Assembly (NCBI GenBank): GCA_026398275.1
Contig: JAPLTF010000056.1
Span: 1-33,684 of the forward strand
Source: Verrucomicrobiota bacterium
GTDB lineage: Bacteria > Verrucomicrobiota > Verrucomicrobiia > Chthoniobacterales > Terrimicrobiaceae
Direction of reading: 5' to 3'
Length of the DNA: 33,684 bases
This document shows, piece after piece, positions 17,245 to 24,888 of this stretch. Within the stretch, counting starts at the first letter, position 1. Every line of letters begins with the position of its first letter. The position numbers and the translations under genes are program-made. A model generated the notes under the pieces. The model was given only the letters and a program-made list of their open reading frames with translations. It was not told where the DNA came from and ran no database searches.

Positions 17245-17371
17245 CCGGGGAGCGCATGCGCCCTCGCGTGCAGGTTTCGGCGCCCCCGCCGAAACTGTCT
17301 TCCCCGCCAAGCAAGGAGTTCGCGGCAGCGAGGCGCTGCCGCCCGCACGCGAGGGCGCGCGCGCTCCCCGG
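17245..17371. repeat. 127-nt nested palindrome (three-way junction)
   Basis: Outer arms of 27 nt (17245-17271 and 17345-17371) pair at 25 of 27 positions, 26 of 27 if one G-U pair is allowed in RNA. Inside are two perfect hairpins: GTTTCGGCG with CGCCGAAAC (9 bp, CCCC loop, 17274-17295) and GCGGCAGC with GCTGCCGC (8 bp, GAGGC loop, 17322-17342). Together they would fold as a three-way junction. It lacks a U-run, so it is not a simple terminator. It could be a palindromic repetitive element, a small structured RNA or a remnant of a mobile element. Confidence 0.75.
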
Positions 17372-17421
17372 AACACTCCGATCCACGGTTTCCCTCAAGT
17401 GGGAGACATCCGGGCTAGACG

Positions 17422-17503
17422 CAATGCTGTTCACTTTGCAAAGAGTGGCCCAGGAGCGACGCCTGCGCCACAACGGAGCAGCCGCCTTAAGTGAACCGCA
17501 TTG
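17422..17503. repeat. Dispersed palindromic repeat, copy A
   Basis: Terminal arms CAATGCTGTTCACTT (17422-17436) and AAGTGAACCGCATTG (17489-17503) pair at 14 of 15 positions. An inner stem, GTGGCCCAGG with CCTGCGCCAC, pairs at 9 of 10. The copy at 27529-27615 matches this element in opposite orientation: the first 18 nt are identical, and a central GACGCCTGCGCCAC is also shared. The element ends 3 nt before the TAG stop of the leftward pduT-like gene. Confidence 0.78.
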
Positions 17504-17506
17504 GGG

Positions 17507-18058
17507 CTACACGATCTCGCGATAGGCGTCCGGGTGCGGTCGGGGAATCACCACCGCATTGACCAGCATGCCGCTCTCTGCGATGACCTGCCTGCCAGCC
17601 TCCACTGCAGCCTGCACGGCGGCGACATCTCCGGTCATGGTGCAGAACGCTTTGCCGCCGAGCGCCATCGCCAGTCGGACCTCCAGAAGCTGCACATTCC
17701 CGGCCTTGACGGCGGCGTCCGCTCCCTCGAGCAGCGCGCTTACCGTGAAGGATTCCAGGATGCCAAGCGCGCCGCCCGGCTCCGGCACCTGCGAGCGCCC
17801 CATGGCGGCGATGACGTCCGGATGGAGATTCGAAAAGACGTATTGGGCGATGAGGCAGCCGTTGGCGACAACGGCTCCCGCCTTGACCGCGCTCTCGACC
17901 GCGTCAACCGCCCCGCTGATGACCACCATGTATTTTCCGGAGCAGATGCTGCGGGAGAGCACGATCCCGACGTTGGCGGCCTTGAGCATGGCATCCGCCA
18001 CGGCATATCCGGCGGCGACGCTGCTGAGTTCGATGATACCAATGGATTTCTCGTTCAT
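17507..18058 (-). CDS. pduT: PduT-like tandem-BMC microcompartment shell protein
   Basis: A 183-residue protein with two BMC domains (about 4-85 and 96-175), forming a BMC-T trimer subunit. It resembles PduT along its whole length, from SIGIIELSSVAAGYAVADAM to the closing VIPRPHPDAYREIV. C39 in SRSICSGKYM sits where PduT holds a 4Fe-4S cluster at the three-fold pore. The gene overlaps the PduS-like gene by 4 nt. In known Pdu shells PduT passes electrons across the shell together with PduS. No hexameric (BMC-H) or pentameric (BMC-P) shell gene is in the window, so the shell it joins must be encoded elsewhere or the pair works outside a full shell. Confidence 0.93.
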   Translation of the reverse strand: MNEKSIGIIELSSVAAGYAVADAMLKAANVGIVLSRSICSGKYMVVISGAVDAVESAVKAGAVVANGCLIAQYVFSNLHPDVIAAMGRSQVPEPGGALGILESFTVSALLEGADAAVKAGNVQLLEVRLAMALGGKAFCTMTGDVAAVQAAVEAGRQVIAESGMLVNAVVIPRPHPDAYREIV

Positions 18059-19374
18059 GATTTTCTTTCCAAAATAATCCGGTCGCCGGTCACACCGGTC
18101 ACCGTGCTGTCAAATGGCGCGTGGATGATCGCGCCAAGGGCGTCCTTCGGGATCTCGCCGATCGGCTGCCCGGCCCGGACCAGGTCCCCCGCCTTCACCA
18201 GCGGCTTGTTCGGGACGCCCGCGGCCTGCTTGAGCAGGAGGCTGACCTGACGCGGCTTGATCTCAGCTTGGCTCCATGGCGCCGGCGAATCGTATTGCCC
18301 GACATCGAGCCGCTGCATCAGCAGCTTGATCGGCACCTTGCGGCCGTCATGCATCGCGTGCGGCCTGGCCGGGGCCTCGCCGGTCCATTTGGTCCCGGAA
18401 GAGCGCATCACGGCCTTCGAATCATCGCACGCCTCCTTCGGATAAAGCTCCTCGGGGCAGGAGTAGAGCGTGCAGAGGCCGCAGGCGCAGCAGTTGGCGG
18501 CCATCTGGTTCCAGTATTTTTTGTCGGTCGCCGTGAAGGAGAGGCTGCGCATGACCTGGTGCGGCTCCACGGCGTAGCCGAGCAGGTAGCGCGGGCAAAG
18601 CTCCGTGCAGAAGCGGCACTGGTCGCAGGCGGATTTTCCGATGCGCGCCTGAACCGGCGCTGGCTTGAGCTTGCGCTCCGCCATGTGGTGGGAGCGCGGA
18701 AGGATCACCGCCCCGGTGCTCGTCTTGCTGATCGGGGTATCCAGATCGTCCGTGAGCTGCCCCATCATGAGGCCGCCAAGAAAGATCACGGGGTCATCGG
18801 TCGCGAGCCCTCCGCAAACCTCGATGACCTCGCGGAACGTCGTCCCCACCGGAACGGTGAGCGTCGTGGGATTGTTGACCGCCCCGGCCAGCGTGATCGT
18901 CTTCCGCGTCACCGGGAGACCTTTTGATGCGGCGGCGATGTTGGCCAGCGTCTCGACGTTGCTCACGACGACGCCGACCTGAAGCGGGATGCCTTGCGGG
19001 GGAATGAGCCGTCCGGTGACGGCGTGCACCAGCTCGTATTCGTCCCCGGCCGGGTAGTAGTCGCCAAGCAACTGGAGGCGGACGGGTGTTCCCTCGCAGG
19101 CGGCCTGGATGGCGGCGACGGCTTCCTTTTTCTTGGCCTTGATGCCGACAATGCCGTCCTTGGCCCCGACGGCCTCCATGACGAGCTGCACACCCTCCAC
19201 GACCGCTGCGGCCATGTGCTGCATGACGGCGGAATCCTTGTGGAGCAGGGGTTCGCATTCCGCGCCGTTGGCGATGACGGTGTCGGCCTTGCCTGCGAGT
19301 TTCACATGCGCGGGAAACCCGCCGCCTCCCGCACCAACCACCCCTGCCTGTCTGACTTTTTCGACTAAGTTCAT
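18055..19374 (-). CDS. pduS: PduS-like (RnfC-type) Fe-S flavoprotein of microcompartments
   Basis: A 439-residue protein. The opening VEKVRQAGVVGAGGGGFPAH and the NGAECEPLLHKD segment form the Rossmann/flavin region of the RnfC/NuoF type. Two 4Fe-4S sites follow: C250, C253, C256 and C260 (CDQCRFCTELCPR), and C295, C298, C301 and C306. A barrel-sandwich-like end contains KAGDLVRAGQPIGEIP. PduS is known to supply electrons (cobalamin reduction) and to bind PduT. It is the middle gene of a leftward usp-pduS-pduT run, 15 nt after the usp stop, and overlaps pduT by 4 nt. Confidence 0.93.
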   Translation of the reverse strand: MNLVEKVRQAGVVGAGGGGFPAHVKLAGKADTVIANGAECEPLLHKDSAVMQHMAAAVVEGVQLVMEAVGAKDGIVGIKAKKKEAVAAIQAACEGTPVRLQLLGDYYPAGDEYELVHAVTGRLIPPQGIPLQVGVVVSNVETLANIAAASKGLPVTRKTITLAGAVNNPTTLTVPVGTTFREVIEVCGGLATDDPVIFLGGLMMGQLTDDLDTPISKTSTGAVILPRSHHMAERKLKPAPVQARIGKSACDQCRFCTELCPRYLLGYAVEPHQVMRSLSFTATDKKYWNQMAANCCACGLCTLYSCPEELYPKEACDDSKAVMRSSGTKWTGEAPARPHAMHDGRKVPIKLLMQRLDVGQYDSPAPWSQAEIKPRQVSLLLKQAAGVPNKPLVKAGDLVRAGQPIGEIPKDALGAIIHAPFDSTVTGVTGDRIILERKS

Positions 19375-19389
19375 TGTGAATAAAATGGC

Positions 19390-19842
19390 CTATTTCCTCA
19401 CCGGCACAACGACGACCGGACATGGGCTGTGCTTCAGGACGCCGGTCACAACGCTCCCGCCAAACAGATGAAACAGCGCCCCGTGGCCGTGCGAACCGAG
19501 AATGATGTAGTCGGCACCCTGGGTTTTCGCCTGGTCGAGAATCTCGTCGACCGGCATTCCAAACAATGCCTCGCAGGCAACCTCAAGGCCTTTCGCGCGA
19601 AGCGGGGCCGCGAGTTGTTCGAGGCGGCTTTTTGCCACATCCGTCTGCGCCATGTCCAAATCGGGCGGTGACGTGGCAATCATATCCATGGCGGCCCCGA
19701 CGGGAACGCAGGTCGCCACCGGCTCGATGACGTGGAACAGGATCACCTTTTTCGCCCGGAGTTTCACGGCGAGCGATTCGGCTTCCAGCAAAACCTTGGG
19801 AGCAATCTCGCTGGTATCCAAAGGGACGAGGAGTGTGGCCAT
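19390..19842 (-). CDS. Universal stress protein (UspA family)
   Basis: A 150-residue single-domain Usp. The N-terminal ATLLVPLDTSEIAPKVL holds the conserved Asp, and the C-terminal loop GSHGHGALFHLFGGSV fits the ATP-binding G-x2-G-x9-G-S pattern, so it probably binds ATP. It is the first gene of the leftward pduS-pduT run. Usp genes are found near microcompartment or anaerobic-metabolism loci in other bacteria, and a stress link to that locus is plausible. Its start diverges from rarA with about 60 nt between. Confidence 0.93.
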   Translation of the reverse strand: MATLLVPLDTSEIAPKVLLEAESLAVKLRAKKVILFHVIEPVATCVPVGAAMDMIATSPPDLDMAQTDVAKSRLEQLAAPLRAKGLEVACEALFGMPVDEILDQAKTQGADYIILGSHGHGALFHLFGGSVVTGVLKHSPCPVVVVPVRK

Positions 19843-19901
19843 GGAAATTTAATACCCCATCGACTCTTGGCTTGCGAGAAAAACCCGCAATAATCCGCTT
19901 C

Positions 19902-21230
19902 GTGGACGAGCTTTTCCCAGTCGCTGTTTCGGAGGTCGCCGCGGATGCGCCGCTGGCCACCCGCATGCGTCCCCGCACGCTGGAAGAATATGCCGGCCAG
20001 CAGCACATCCTCGCACCCGGCAAGCTCCTCCGCCGCGCGATCGAGGCCGACCGGATCTCCTCGCTCATTTTGTTCGGCCCGCCCGGCACAGGAAAAACCA
20101 CCCTCGCCCAGGTGATCGCGGGTGCCACGCAGGCGAAATTCGAACGCCTCAGCGGGGTCGAGAGCAACGTCGCCGACATCCGCCGCGTCGTGGCCGCCGC
20201 CGCCAACCGCCGCACCCACATGAAGACGATCCTCTTCATCGACGAGATCCACCGCTTCAACAAAGCCCAGCAGGATGTCCTGCTGCCGGAGGTCGAAAAC
20301 GGCGTCGTAAGGCTCATCGGCGCCACCACTCAAAATCCGTTTTTCAGCGTGAACAGCGCGCTCCTCTCGCGCTCGCAGGTCTTCCAGCTCCAGCCCCTCC
20401 CGGAGGACGACCTGATCTCGCTCATGCGCAGCGCCCTTGCCGACAAGGAACGCGGGCTCGGAAATCTCCCTCTCGTCCTCGAGCCCGAGGCGGCCACACT
20501 GCTTGCCAGGCTCAGCGACGGCGACGCAAGAAAAGCCCTCAACGCCCTCGAAATCGCCGCCCTCACGACCGCTCCCGGCAACGACGGCTCCATCCGCATC
20601 GACCTCCATGCCGCCGAGGAAAGCATCCAGCAGAAAGCCGTGGTCTACGATGGCACCGGGGACGGGCACTACGACACGATCAGCGCGTTCATCAAAAGCA
20701 TGCGCGGCAGCGATCCCGACGCCGCACTTTACTGGCTCGCAAAAATGCTCCACGCGGGCGAGGACATCCGCTTCATCTCCCGCCGGATCGTCATCTGCGC
20801 GTGCGAGGACATCGGGATGGCGGACTCCAACGCGCTCGTCGTCGCCATGGCCGCCCAGCAGGCGGTCGAGTTTATCGGGCTGCCCGAATCCAACCTGATC
20901 CTCGCCCACGCGACGGTCTATCTGGCCACCGCCCCGAAAAGCAACCGCTGCACGGCCGCCATCGGCAAGGCCTCACAGGAGGTCCGCGAGGGCCGGACAC
21001 TCGCCGTTCCGGCGCACCTCCGCGACGGCCACTACAAAGGCTCCGAGCGCCTCGGCCACGGCAAGGGCTACAAATACAGCCACGACTTCGAAGGCTCCTA
21101 CGTCCCCCAGGCCTACCTCCCGGAGGGCCGGATCTACTACGAGCCCACCGAAAACGGCATGGAAAAGCGCGTCAAAGAGCGCCTCTCCCACTGGCGGGCA
21201 ATCTACGAGGACGCAGCGAAGGGGAAGTAG
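19902..21230 (+). CDS. rarA: RarA/MgsA AAA+ ATPase (replication-associated recombination protein A)
   Basis: A clamp-loader-like AAA+ protein acting at stalled forks. Walker A is ILFGPPGTGKTTLAQ and Walker B is ILFIDEIHRFNKAQQDVLLP; the RarA tetramer region near the C-terminus contains GKGYKYSHDFEGSYVPQAYL. I place the start at GTG 19902 (product VDELFPVAVSEV...), giving 442 residues. The frame is open back to 19833, but that would run into the 5' end of the divergent usp gene and add residues the family lacks. The last 40 nt of the gene are repeated downstream as part of a 129-bp tandem duplication. Confidence 0.93.
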   Translation: MDELFPVAVSEVAADAPLATRMRPRTLEEYAGQQHILAPGKLLRRAIEADRISSLILFGPPGTGKTTLAQVIAGATQAKFERLSGVESNVADIRRVVAAAANRRTHMKTILFIDEIHRFNKAQQDVLLPEVENGVVRLIGATTQNPFFSVNSALLSRSQVFQLQPLPEDDLISLMRSALADKERGLGNLPLVLEPEAATLLARLSDGDARKALNALEIAALTTAPGNDGSIRIDLHAAEESIQQKAVVYDGTGDGHYDTISAFIKSMRGSDPDAALYWLAKMLHAGEDIRFISRRIVICACEDIGMADSNALVVAMAAQQAVEFIGLPESNLILAHATVYLATAPKSNRCTAAIGKASQEVREGRTLAVPAHLRDGHYKGSERLGHGKGYKYSHDFEGSYVPQAYLPEGRIYYEPTENGMEKRVKERLSHWRAIYEDAAKGK

Positions 21231-21448
21231 CCCGGAAATCTCATGGTCGCGTTGTAGGGGTGCTCTCTGAGCGCCCATCCGCGCCTGCCTGCCGGGCGAT
21301 CCGGGGTCAGAGACCCCGGCTGGCGGGCAATCTACGAGGACGCAGCGAAGGAGAAGTAGCCCGGAAATCTCATGGTCGCGTTGTAGGGGTGCTCTCTGAG
21401 CGCCCATCCGCGCCTGCCTGCCGGGCGATCCGGGGTCAGAGACCCCGG
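21191..21448. repeat. 129-bp tandem duplication spanning the rarA 3' end, with terminal hairpins
   Basis: Units 21191-21319 and 21320-21448 differ at one base as read by eye. Each holds the last 13 codons plus stop of rarA (the second copy non-functional), a GC-rich spacer and a perfect hairpin CCGGGGTC/GACCCCGG with an AGA loop (21301-21319 and 21430-21448). Each unit ends exactly at the hairpin. The second hairpin abuts the TAG stop of the leftward membrane-protein gene. Near identity suggests a recent event. The hairpins may serve as convergent terminators, although no T-run follows. Confidence 0.88.
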
Positions 21449-21793
21449 CTACAGCGCGCGGCCGAAATAGACCGTCGTGATGGCGATCAGGATGAGGGCG
21501 ATGGCCACGCCGGTGAGCAGCGGAATCCGGTCGGGCTTGCGGTAGCCGAGACCACTGATGGCCACCAGTCCTAGCCAGCAGATCCCCTTCACGATGACCC
21601 ACCACGGAAACCCCACATGCAGGGTGGCCAGCAAGCCGAATCCGCCGATCAGCATCAGCAGGGCCAGGCTGCCGATGAGCATCGCGCTCCTCTTTTTGTT
21701 CTTCGGGTCGGGATTGGCAAAGGCCTGAAAAAGGAAGGCGGTCATCAGGACCATCGAGGCCACATGCATCACTTGGTAAATCGGTAATTTCAT
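21449..21793 (-). CDS. Small four-helix membrane protein of unknown function
   Basis: A 114-residue protein with four hydrophobic helices, near 8-26 (VMHVASMVLMTAFLFQAF), 38-58 (MLIGSLALLMLIGGFGLL), 64-83 (WWVIVKGICWLGLVAISG) and 92-110. A charged loop after helix 1 (NPDPKNKKRS) suggests a cytoplasmic side there. No signature was recognised; its overall look is like small SirB- or DoxX-sized inner-membrane proteins. Its stop codon TAG forms the last bases of the adjacent repeat (CCGGCTAC). It stands alone between rarA and polX. Confidence 0.75.
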   Translation of the reverse strand: MKLPIYQVMHVASMVLMTAFLFQAFANPDPKNKKRSAMLIGSLALLMLIGGFGLLATLHVGFPWWVIVKGICWLGLVAISGLGYRKPDRIPLLTGVAIALILIAITTVYFGRAL

Positions 21794-21894
21794 CGGCAGG
21801 CATCGGAGGCCGGAATCGACCCGGCGTCAATCAAGTTCGGTGAAAATGTGAACGCTTTTTGATCCGGGCGAATCGGTCGCGCCGGCCGGAACCG

Positions 21895-23634
21895 TCAACC
21901 TTTCCGGTCGCGCTTCGCGGCCAGGAAGGGAAGGACCTGCTTGAGCGGACGGGTGTTGATCACATCGTCTTTGGTGAGCCAGCCTTTGCGGGCCGAGCCG
22001 ATGCCGAAGATCAGATCCTGGAGTCCCGCGACCGAGTGGGCGTCGGGATTGATCGAGCACCGGACGCCCTTTTCCTTCGCGAGCGGCCACCAGCGCCAGT
22101 CCATGTCGAGCCGGCGGGGGTTGGCGTTCAGCTCGATGATCGTGCCGGTGTCAGCCGCAGCGTCAATGATGGCCGGCACGTTCACGGGGTAGGGCTCGCG
22201 GGTCAGCAGGAGGCGTCCGGTGAGGTGGCCCAGCATGGTGACATACGGGCTGCTGATCGCGCGGATGATGCGGTCCGTCATCTCGGTTTCGGAGAGGGTG
22301 AACGACGAGTGAACGCTGGCGACGACGTAGTCGAGAGATGCGAGCACATCGTCGGAAAAGTCCAGGCTGCCATCCTTGAGGATGTCGCATTCGGTGCCCG
22401 CAAAAAGGTGCAGGGACTCCCCGCTGAGCTCGCGGATCTTTTCCACCTGTGCGGCGAGCCGCTTCTCATCGAGCCCGTGGGCCTGGAACGAGCTTTTGCT
22501 GTGATCGGCGATCCCGAGGTATTCCATCCCGAGCTCCTGCGCGGCGGCCGCCATCTCTTCGAGCGTGGCCCGCCCGTCGCTTCCGGTCGTGTGGTTGTGG
22601 AACGTGCCGCGCAGGTTCTGACACTCGATGAGGCGGGGCAGGTTGTGCGCCTCCGCCGCCTCGATCTCGCCGCGATCCTCGCGCAGCTCCGGAACGACAG
22701 GCTCGAGGCCCAGCGCACGGTAGATGTCATTCTCCTCGTGAATCTCCGGGAGCGGCTCCTGGAGCTCGCGGCCCCCTGCCTCGCTGAAGCGGTATTCGTT
22801 GAGCGACCAGCCCCGCGTGAGCGCCCGCGAGCGGATGCGGACGTTGTGTTCCCTGCTGCCGGTGAAGTAGGCGAGCGCGAACGGATACTCCGGCCCGGTG
22901 ACGACGCGGAGATCGCACTGGATCCCGGATTTCAGGATCACGCTCGATTTCGTCGCCCCCTTGGCGAGCACCGATTCCACCAGCGGATGGGTCGTGAAAA
23001 ACTCCGAGACCTCGGCGGGGTGGCGGGTGGAGACGATAAAATCCAGGTCGCGGACGATCTCCTTTTTTCTGCGGTAGCTTCCGGCGATCCGGGCCTGGGT
23101 GACGCGCGGATGCCCGCGCAGATCCTCGAGGAGGCTCTCGGCCAGCCCGGCCACATCGCCGATGCGGAACTCGCCCGTGTGCTTCTTCTGGTGTTCGATC
23201 GCCTGCAGGATGTTGGCGGCGGTCTTCTCCCCGAACCCCGGCAGCTCGGCGACTTTTCCGGATTTGCACGCGCGCTCGAGCTTCGTGATCGAGTGAACCT
23301 GCAGCGAATCCCACAGCACTTTGATCTTCTTCGCGCCCAGTCCCTGGAGTTCGAAGAGACTCAGAATATCCGGAGGGAACTCATCGGCGAGATGGTCGTA
23401 GTAATCCAGCCGCCCTTCGCGGACCAGGGCCGAGATTTTTTCCGAAGTCGCCTTCCCCAGCCCGTCCACCGTGCCGAGGCGATCCTCCCCGACCAGCTTT
23501 TCAAGCGGCTCGGACAGTGTCTCCAGCGCGCGGGCGGCATTCGTGTAGGCGCGGACTTTGAACGGATTCTCGCCCTTCAGTTCGAGGAGCCGCGCAATGT
23601 TCCCAAGAACCGTGATGATTTCGTCTTTACTCAT
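21895..23634 (-). CDS. polX: Family X DNA polymerase / PHP exonuclease (PolX)
   Basis: About 579 residues. Order: helix-hairpin-helix regions with LPGFGEKTAANIL; a polymerase active site near residue 195 (GSYRRKKEIVRDLDFIVSTR) with the D-x-D pair, and a third Asp in SGIQCDLRVV; then a PHP phosphoesterase domain from about 340 (TFHNHTTGSDGRAT, GIADHSKSS, NPDAHS). Bacterial PolX fills gaps in base-excision repair, and the PHP part gives 3'-5' exonuclease activity. I chose the ATG at 23634 because it overlaps the upstream stop (ATGA); the frame is open 14 codons further upstream, inside the previous gene. It forms one leftward run with tadA and an exported protein. Confidence 0.93.
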   Translation of the reverse strand: MSKDEIITVLGNIARLLELKGENPFKVRAYTNAARALETLSEPLEKLVGEDRLGTVDGLGKATSEKISALVREGRLDYYDHLADEFPPDILSLFELQGLGAKKIKVLWDSLQVHSITKLERACKSGKVAELPGFGEKTAANILQAIEHQKKHTGEFRIGDVAGLAESLLEDLRGHPRVTQARIAGSYRRKKEIVRDLDFIVSTRHPAEVSEFFTTHPLVESVLAKGATKSSVILKSGIQCDLRVVTGPEYPFALAYFTGSREHNVRIRSRALTRGWSLNEYRFSEAGGRELQEPLPEIHEENDIYRALGLEPVVPELREDRGEIEAAEAHNLPRLIECQNLRGTFHNHTTGSDGRATLEEMAAAAQELGMEYLGIADHSKSSFQAHGLDEKRLAAQVEKIRELSGESLHLFAGTECDILKDGSLDFSDDVLASLDYVVASVHSSFTLSETEMTDRIIRAISSPYVTMLGHLTGRLLLTREPYPVNVPAIIDAAADTGTIIELNANPRRLDMDWRWWPLAKEKGVRCSINPDAHSVAGLQDLIFGIGSARKGWLTKDDVINTRPLKQVLPFLAAKRDRKG

Positions 23635-24386
23635 TCCAAATATGTTTTCAGGCGGCTGCGCCATCCGGGCAGCCACTTTGCCTCGTTCCGCTCCGGCGGG
23701 GAATTTTTCACCCGCAGCGTCAGCACCTCATCCGCTGAGTGGGAGAACGAAGCGAGCGCCGGGCCGGGCTCCATGTTCATCAGCACCTGCAAAAGCCCCC
23801 ATCCGGTCCCCTGATACCGCTCCGAAGGGTTTGTCCCCTCCCCCTTGAAGTTCACATAGTCCATCAGCGCATAGTATCCGAGCGGCTCGGCGGCCACCCG
23901 CTTGAAATTCGCCCCGACCTTCGCCCGTGCGCCCGCGGGAGCGGCTGCGAGCATTTTCGGCAGAGCAGAGTCGAGCCGCATCGCCGCGTAGCGGGCCTGC
24001 AAGGGGACCGTGCCGGCCAGAAGCCCCCGAAGTTCGGTGAGCCGCGGACCATCGGCATCGCCGAGAAATTCCGCCCTGGTTTTCCATGGACAGGGTCCAA
24101 GCATCCAGTCCTTCACCGGCTGCCCGTTCGCCTTCAGGAACCGCACCAGCCCCGGAAAGCTCTCCTCGAACGGGCCGCGCTGCCCCGCAGGATACCAGAT
24201 GAAATGCCCGATCCCGAGCGAAGCAAAACTTTCCCCCGAGTTCCATGAGGTCAGTCCGGAAACCGTCCCGGCGCATTCATTTTTCCAGATCCGGCGCCCG
24301 ATCTCGGTGGCCTGTTTGTCAGTCAGGGCAAGCGCAGGAAGGGATGTCGCGGCCAAAGCAAGAGCCAGCAGTGCGGGAGTTTTCAT
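23631..24386 (-). CDS. Conserved exported protein, possibly lysozyme-like
   Basis: A 251-residue protein with a signal peptide (KTPALLALALAATSLPALA, cleavage after ALA). The mature part begins with a helix (EIGRRIWKNECAG) and a striking conserved stretch, WNSGESFASLGIGHFIWYP. The C-terminal YQGTGWGLLQVLMNM resembles the substrate-groove region of lysozyme-like folds. The early Glu could be a catalytic acid, but I cannot name the family. The ATG at 24386 was chosen because it begins the signal peptide; the open frame upstream belongs to tadA on the same strand in another frame. It lies 17 nt after tadA and overlaps polX by 4 nt. Confidence 0.72.
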   Translation of the reverse strand: MKTPALLALALAATSLPALALTDKQATEIGRRIWKNECAGTVSGLTSWNSGESFASLGIGHFIWYPAGQRGPFEESFPGLVRFLKANGQPVKDWMLGPCPWKTRAEFLGDADGPRLTELRGLLAGTVPLQARYAAMRLDSALPKMLAAAPAGARAKVGANFKRVAAEPLGYYALMDYVNFKGEGTNPSERYQGTGWGLLQVLMNMEPGPALASFSHSADEVLTLRVKNSPPERNEAKWLPGWRSRLKTYLE

Positions 24387-24403
24387 GATGGGCCGTGACA
24401 ATA

Positions 24404-24865
24404 TCAAGGATTCCTGCGCGCGGAAAAAAAATCTTTCAGAATGGCGGCGCAGGCGTCCGCCAGAATCCCCGGGGTAATCTCGCTGCGGTGGTTGAGCTGG
24501 GGCATCTGGAGCAGGTTGATCAGCCCCCCGGCCGCGCCGCCCTTGGCATCGCCGCAGCCAAAAATCACGCGCCGGAGGCGGGCGTGGACGATCGCCCCCG
24601 CACACATCGGGCAGGGTTCCTTGGTGACATACAGGTCGCAGTCGGTGAGCCGCCAGTCGCCGACCTCGGCTTCCGCCTGCGTGATGGCCAGCATCTCCGC
24701 ATGGGCGGTCGCATCCTTGAGCAGCTCAACCTGGTTCCAGGCCCGTGCGATGATGGTGCCCTCGCGCACGATGACAGCCCCGATGGGCACCTCCTCGGCG
24801 GCGTAGGCCTTCCGCGCCTGGCGGAGGGCTTCCCCCATGAAATATTCCTCGCTCACAAGTTCCAT
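24404..24865 (-). CDS. tadA: tRNA-adenosine deaminase TadA-like
   Basis: A 153-residue zinc deaminase converting adenosine 34 of tRNA to inosine in known members. The zinc/catalytic motif is HAE at 55-57 (TAHAEMLAI) and the second half is PCPMC at 84-88 with AGAIVHARLRRVIFG, the TadA form. Start at ATG 24865 (MELVSEEYFM); an upstream in-frame ATG would add 11 residues reaching into the rpe gene. It heads the leftward tadA / exported / polX run and diverges from rpe with only 23 nt between the two start codons. A guanine deaminase of the same fold is a weaker alternative. Confidence 0.88.
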   Translation of the reverse strand: MELVSEEYFMGEALRQARKAYAAEEVPIGAVIVREGTIIARAWNQVELLKDATAHAEMLAITQAEAEVGDWRLTDCDLYVTKEPCPMCAGAIVHARLRRVIFGCGDAKGGAAGGLINLLQMPQLNHRSEITPGILADACAAILKDFFSARRNP

Positions 24866-24888
24866 TGCAGTCAAATTATGACAGATCC

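Larger units (their letters stand above)
17113..17506. other. 394-nt convergent intergenic gap filled with palindromic repeats
   Basis: No convincing gene on either strand. The stretch lies between the stop codons of the EIIA-like gene and the leftward pduT-like gene. It contains a 10-bp perfect palindrome TTGCATGCAA (17153-17162), a 127-nt nested palindrome and dispersed repeat copy A. The short open frames across it are GC-rich and low in complexity. Confidence 0.7.

Noticed and set aside
19764-20909. 381-codon leftward open frame over rarA
   Set aside because: It lies on the strand opposite to Walker A and B coding sequence and has shadow-type composition (Gly/Asp/Val/Arg).
21794-21894. 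T-arm-like sequence resembling the 3' part of a tRNA or tmRNA on the leftward strand
   Set aside because: Only a short GGGTCGATTCC-like stretch is present. No acceptor stem, anticodon arm or D arm could be built around it.
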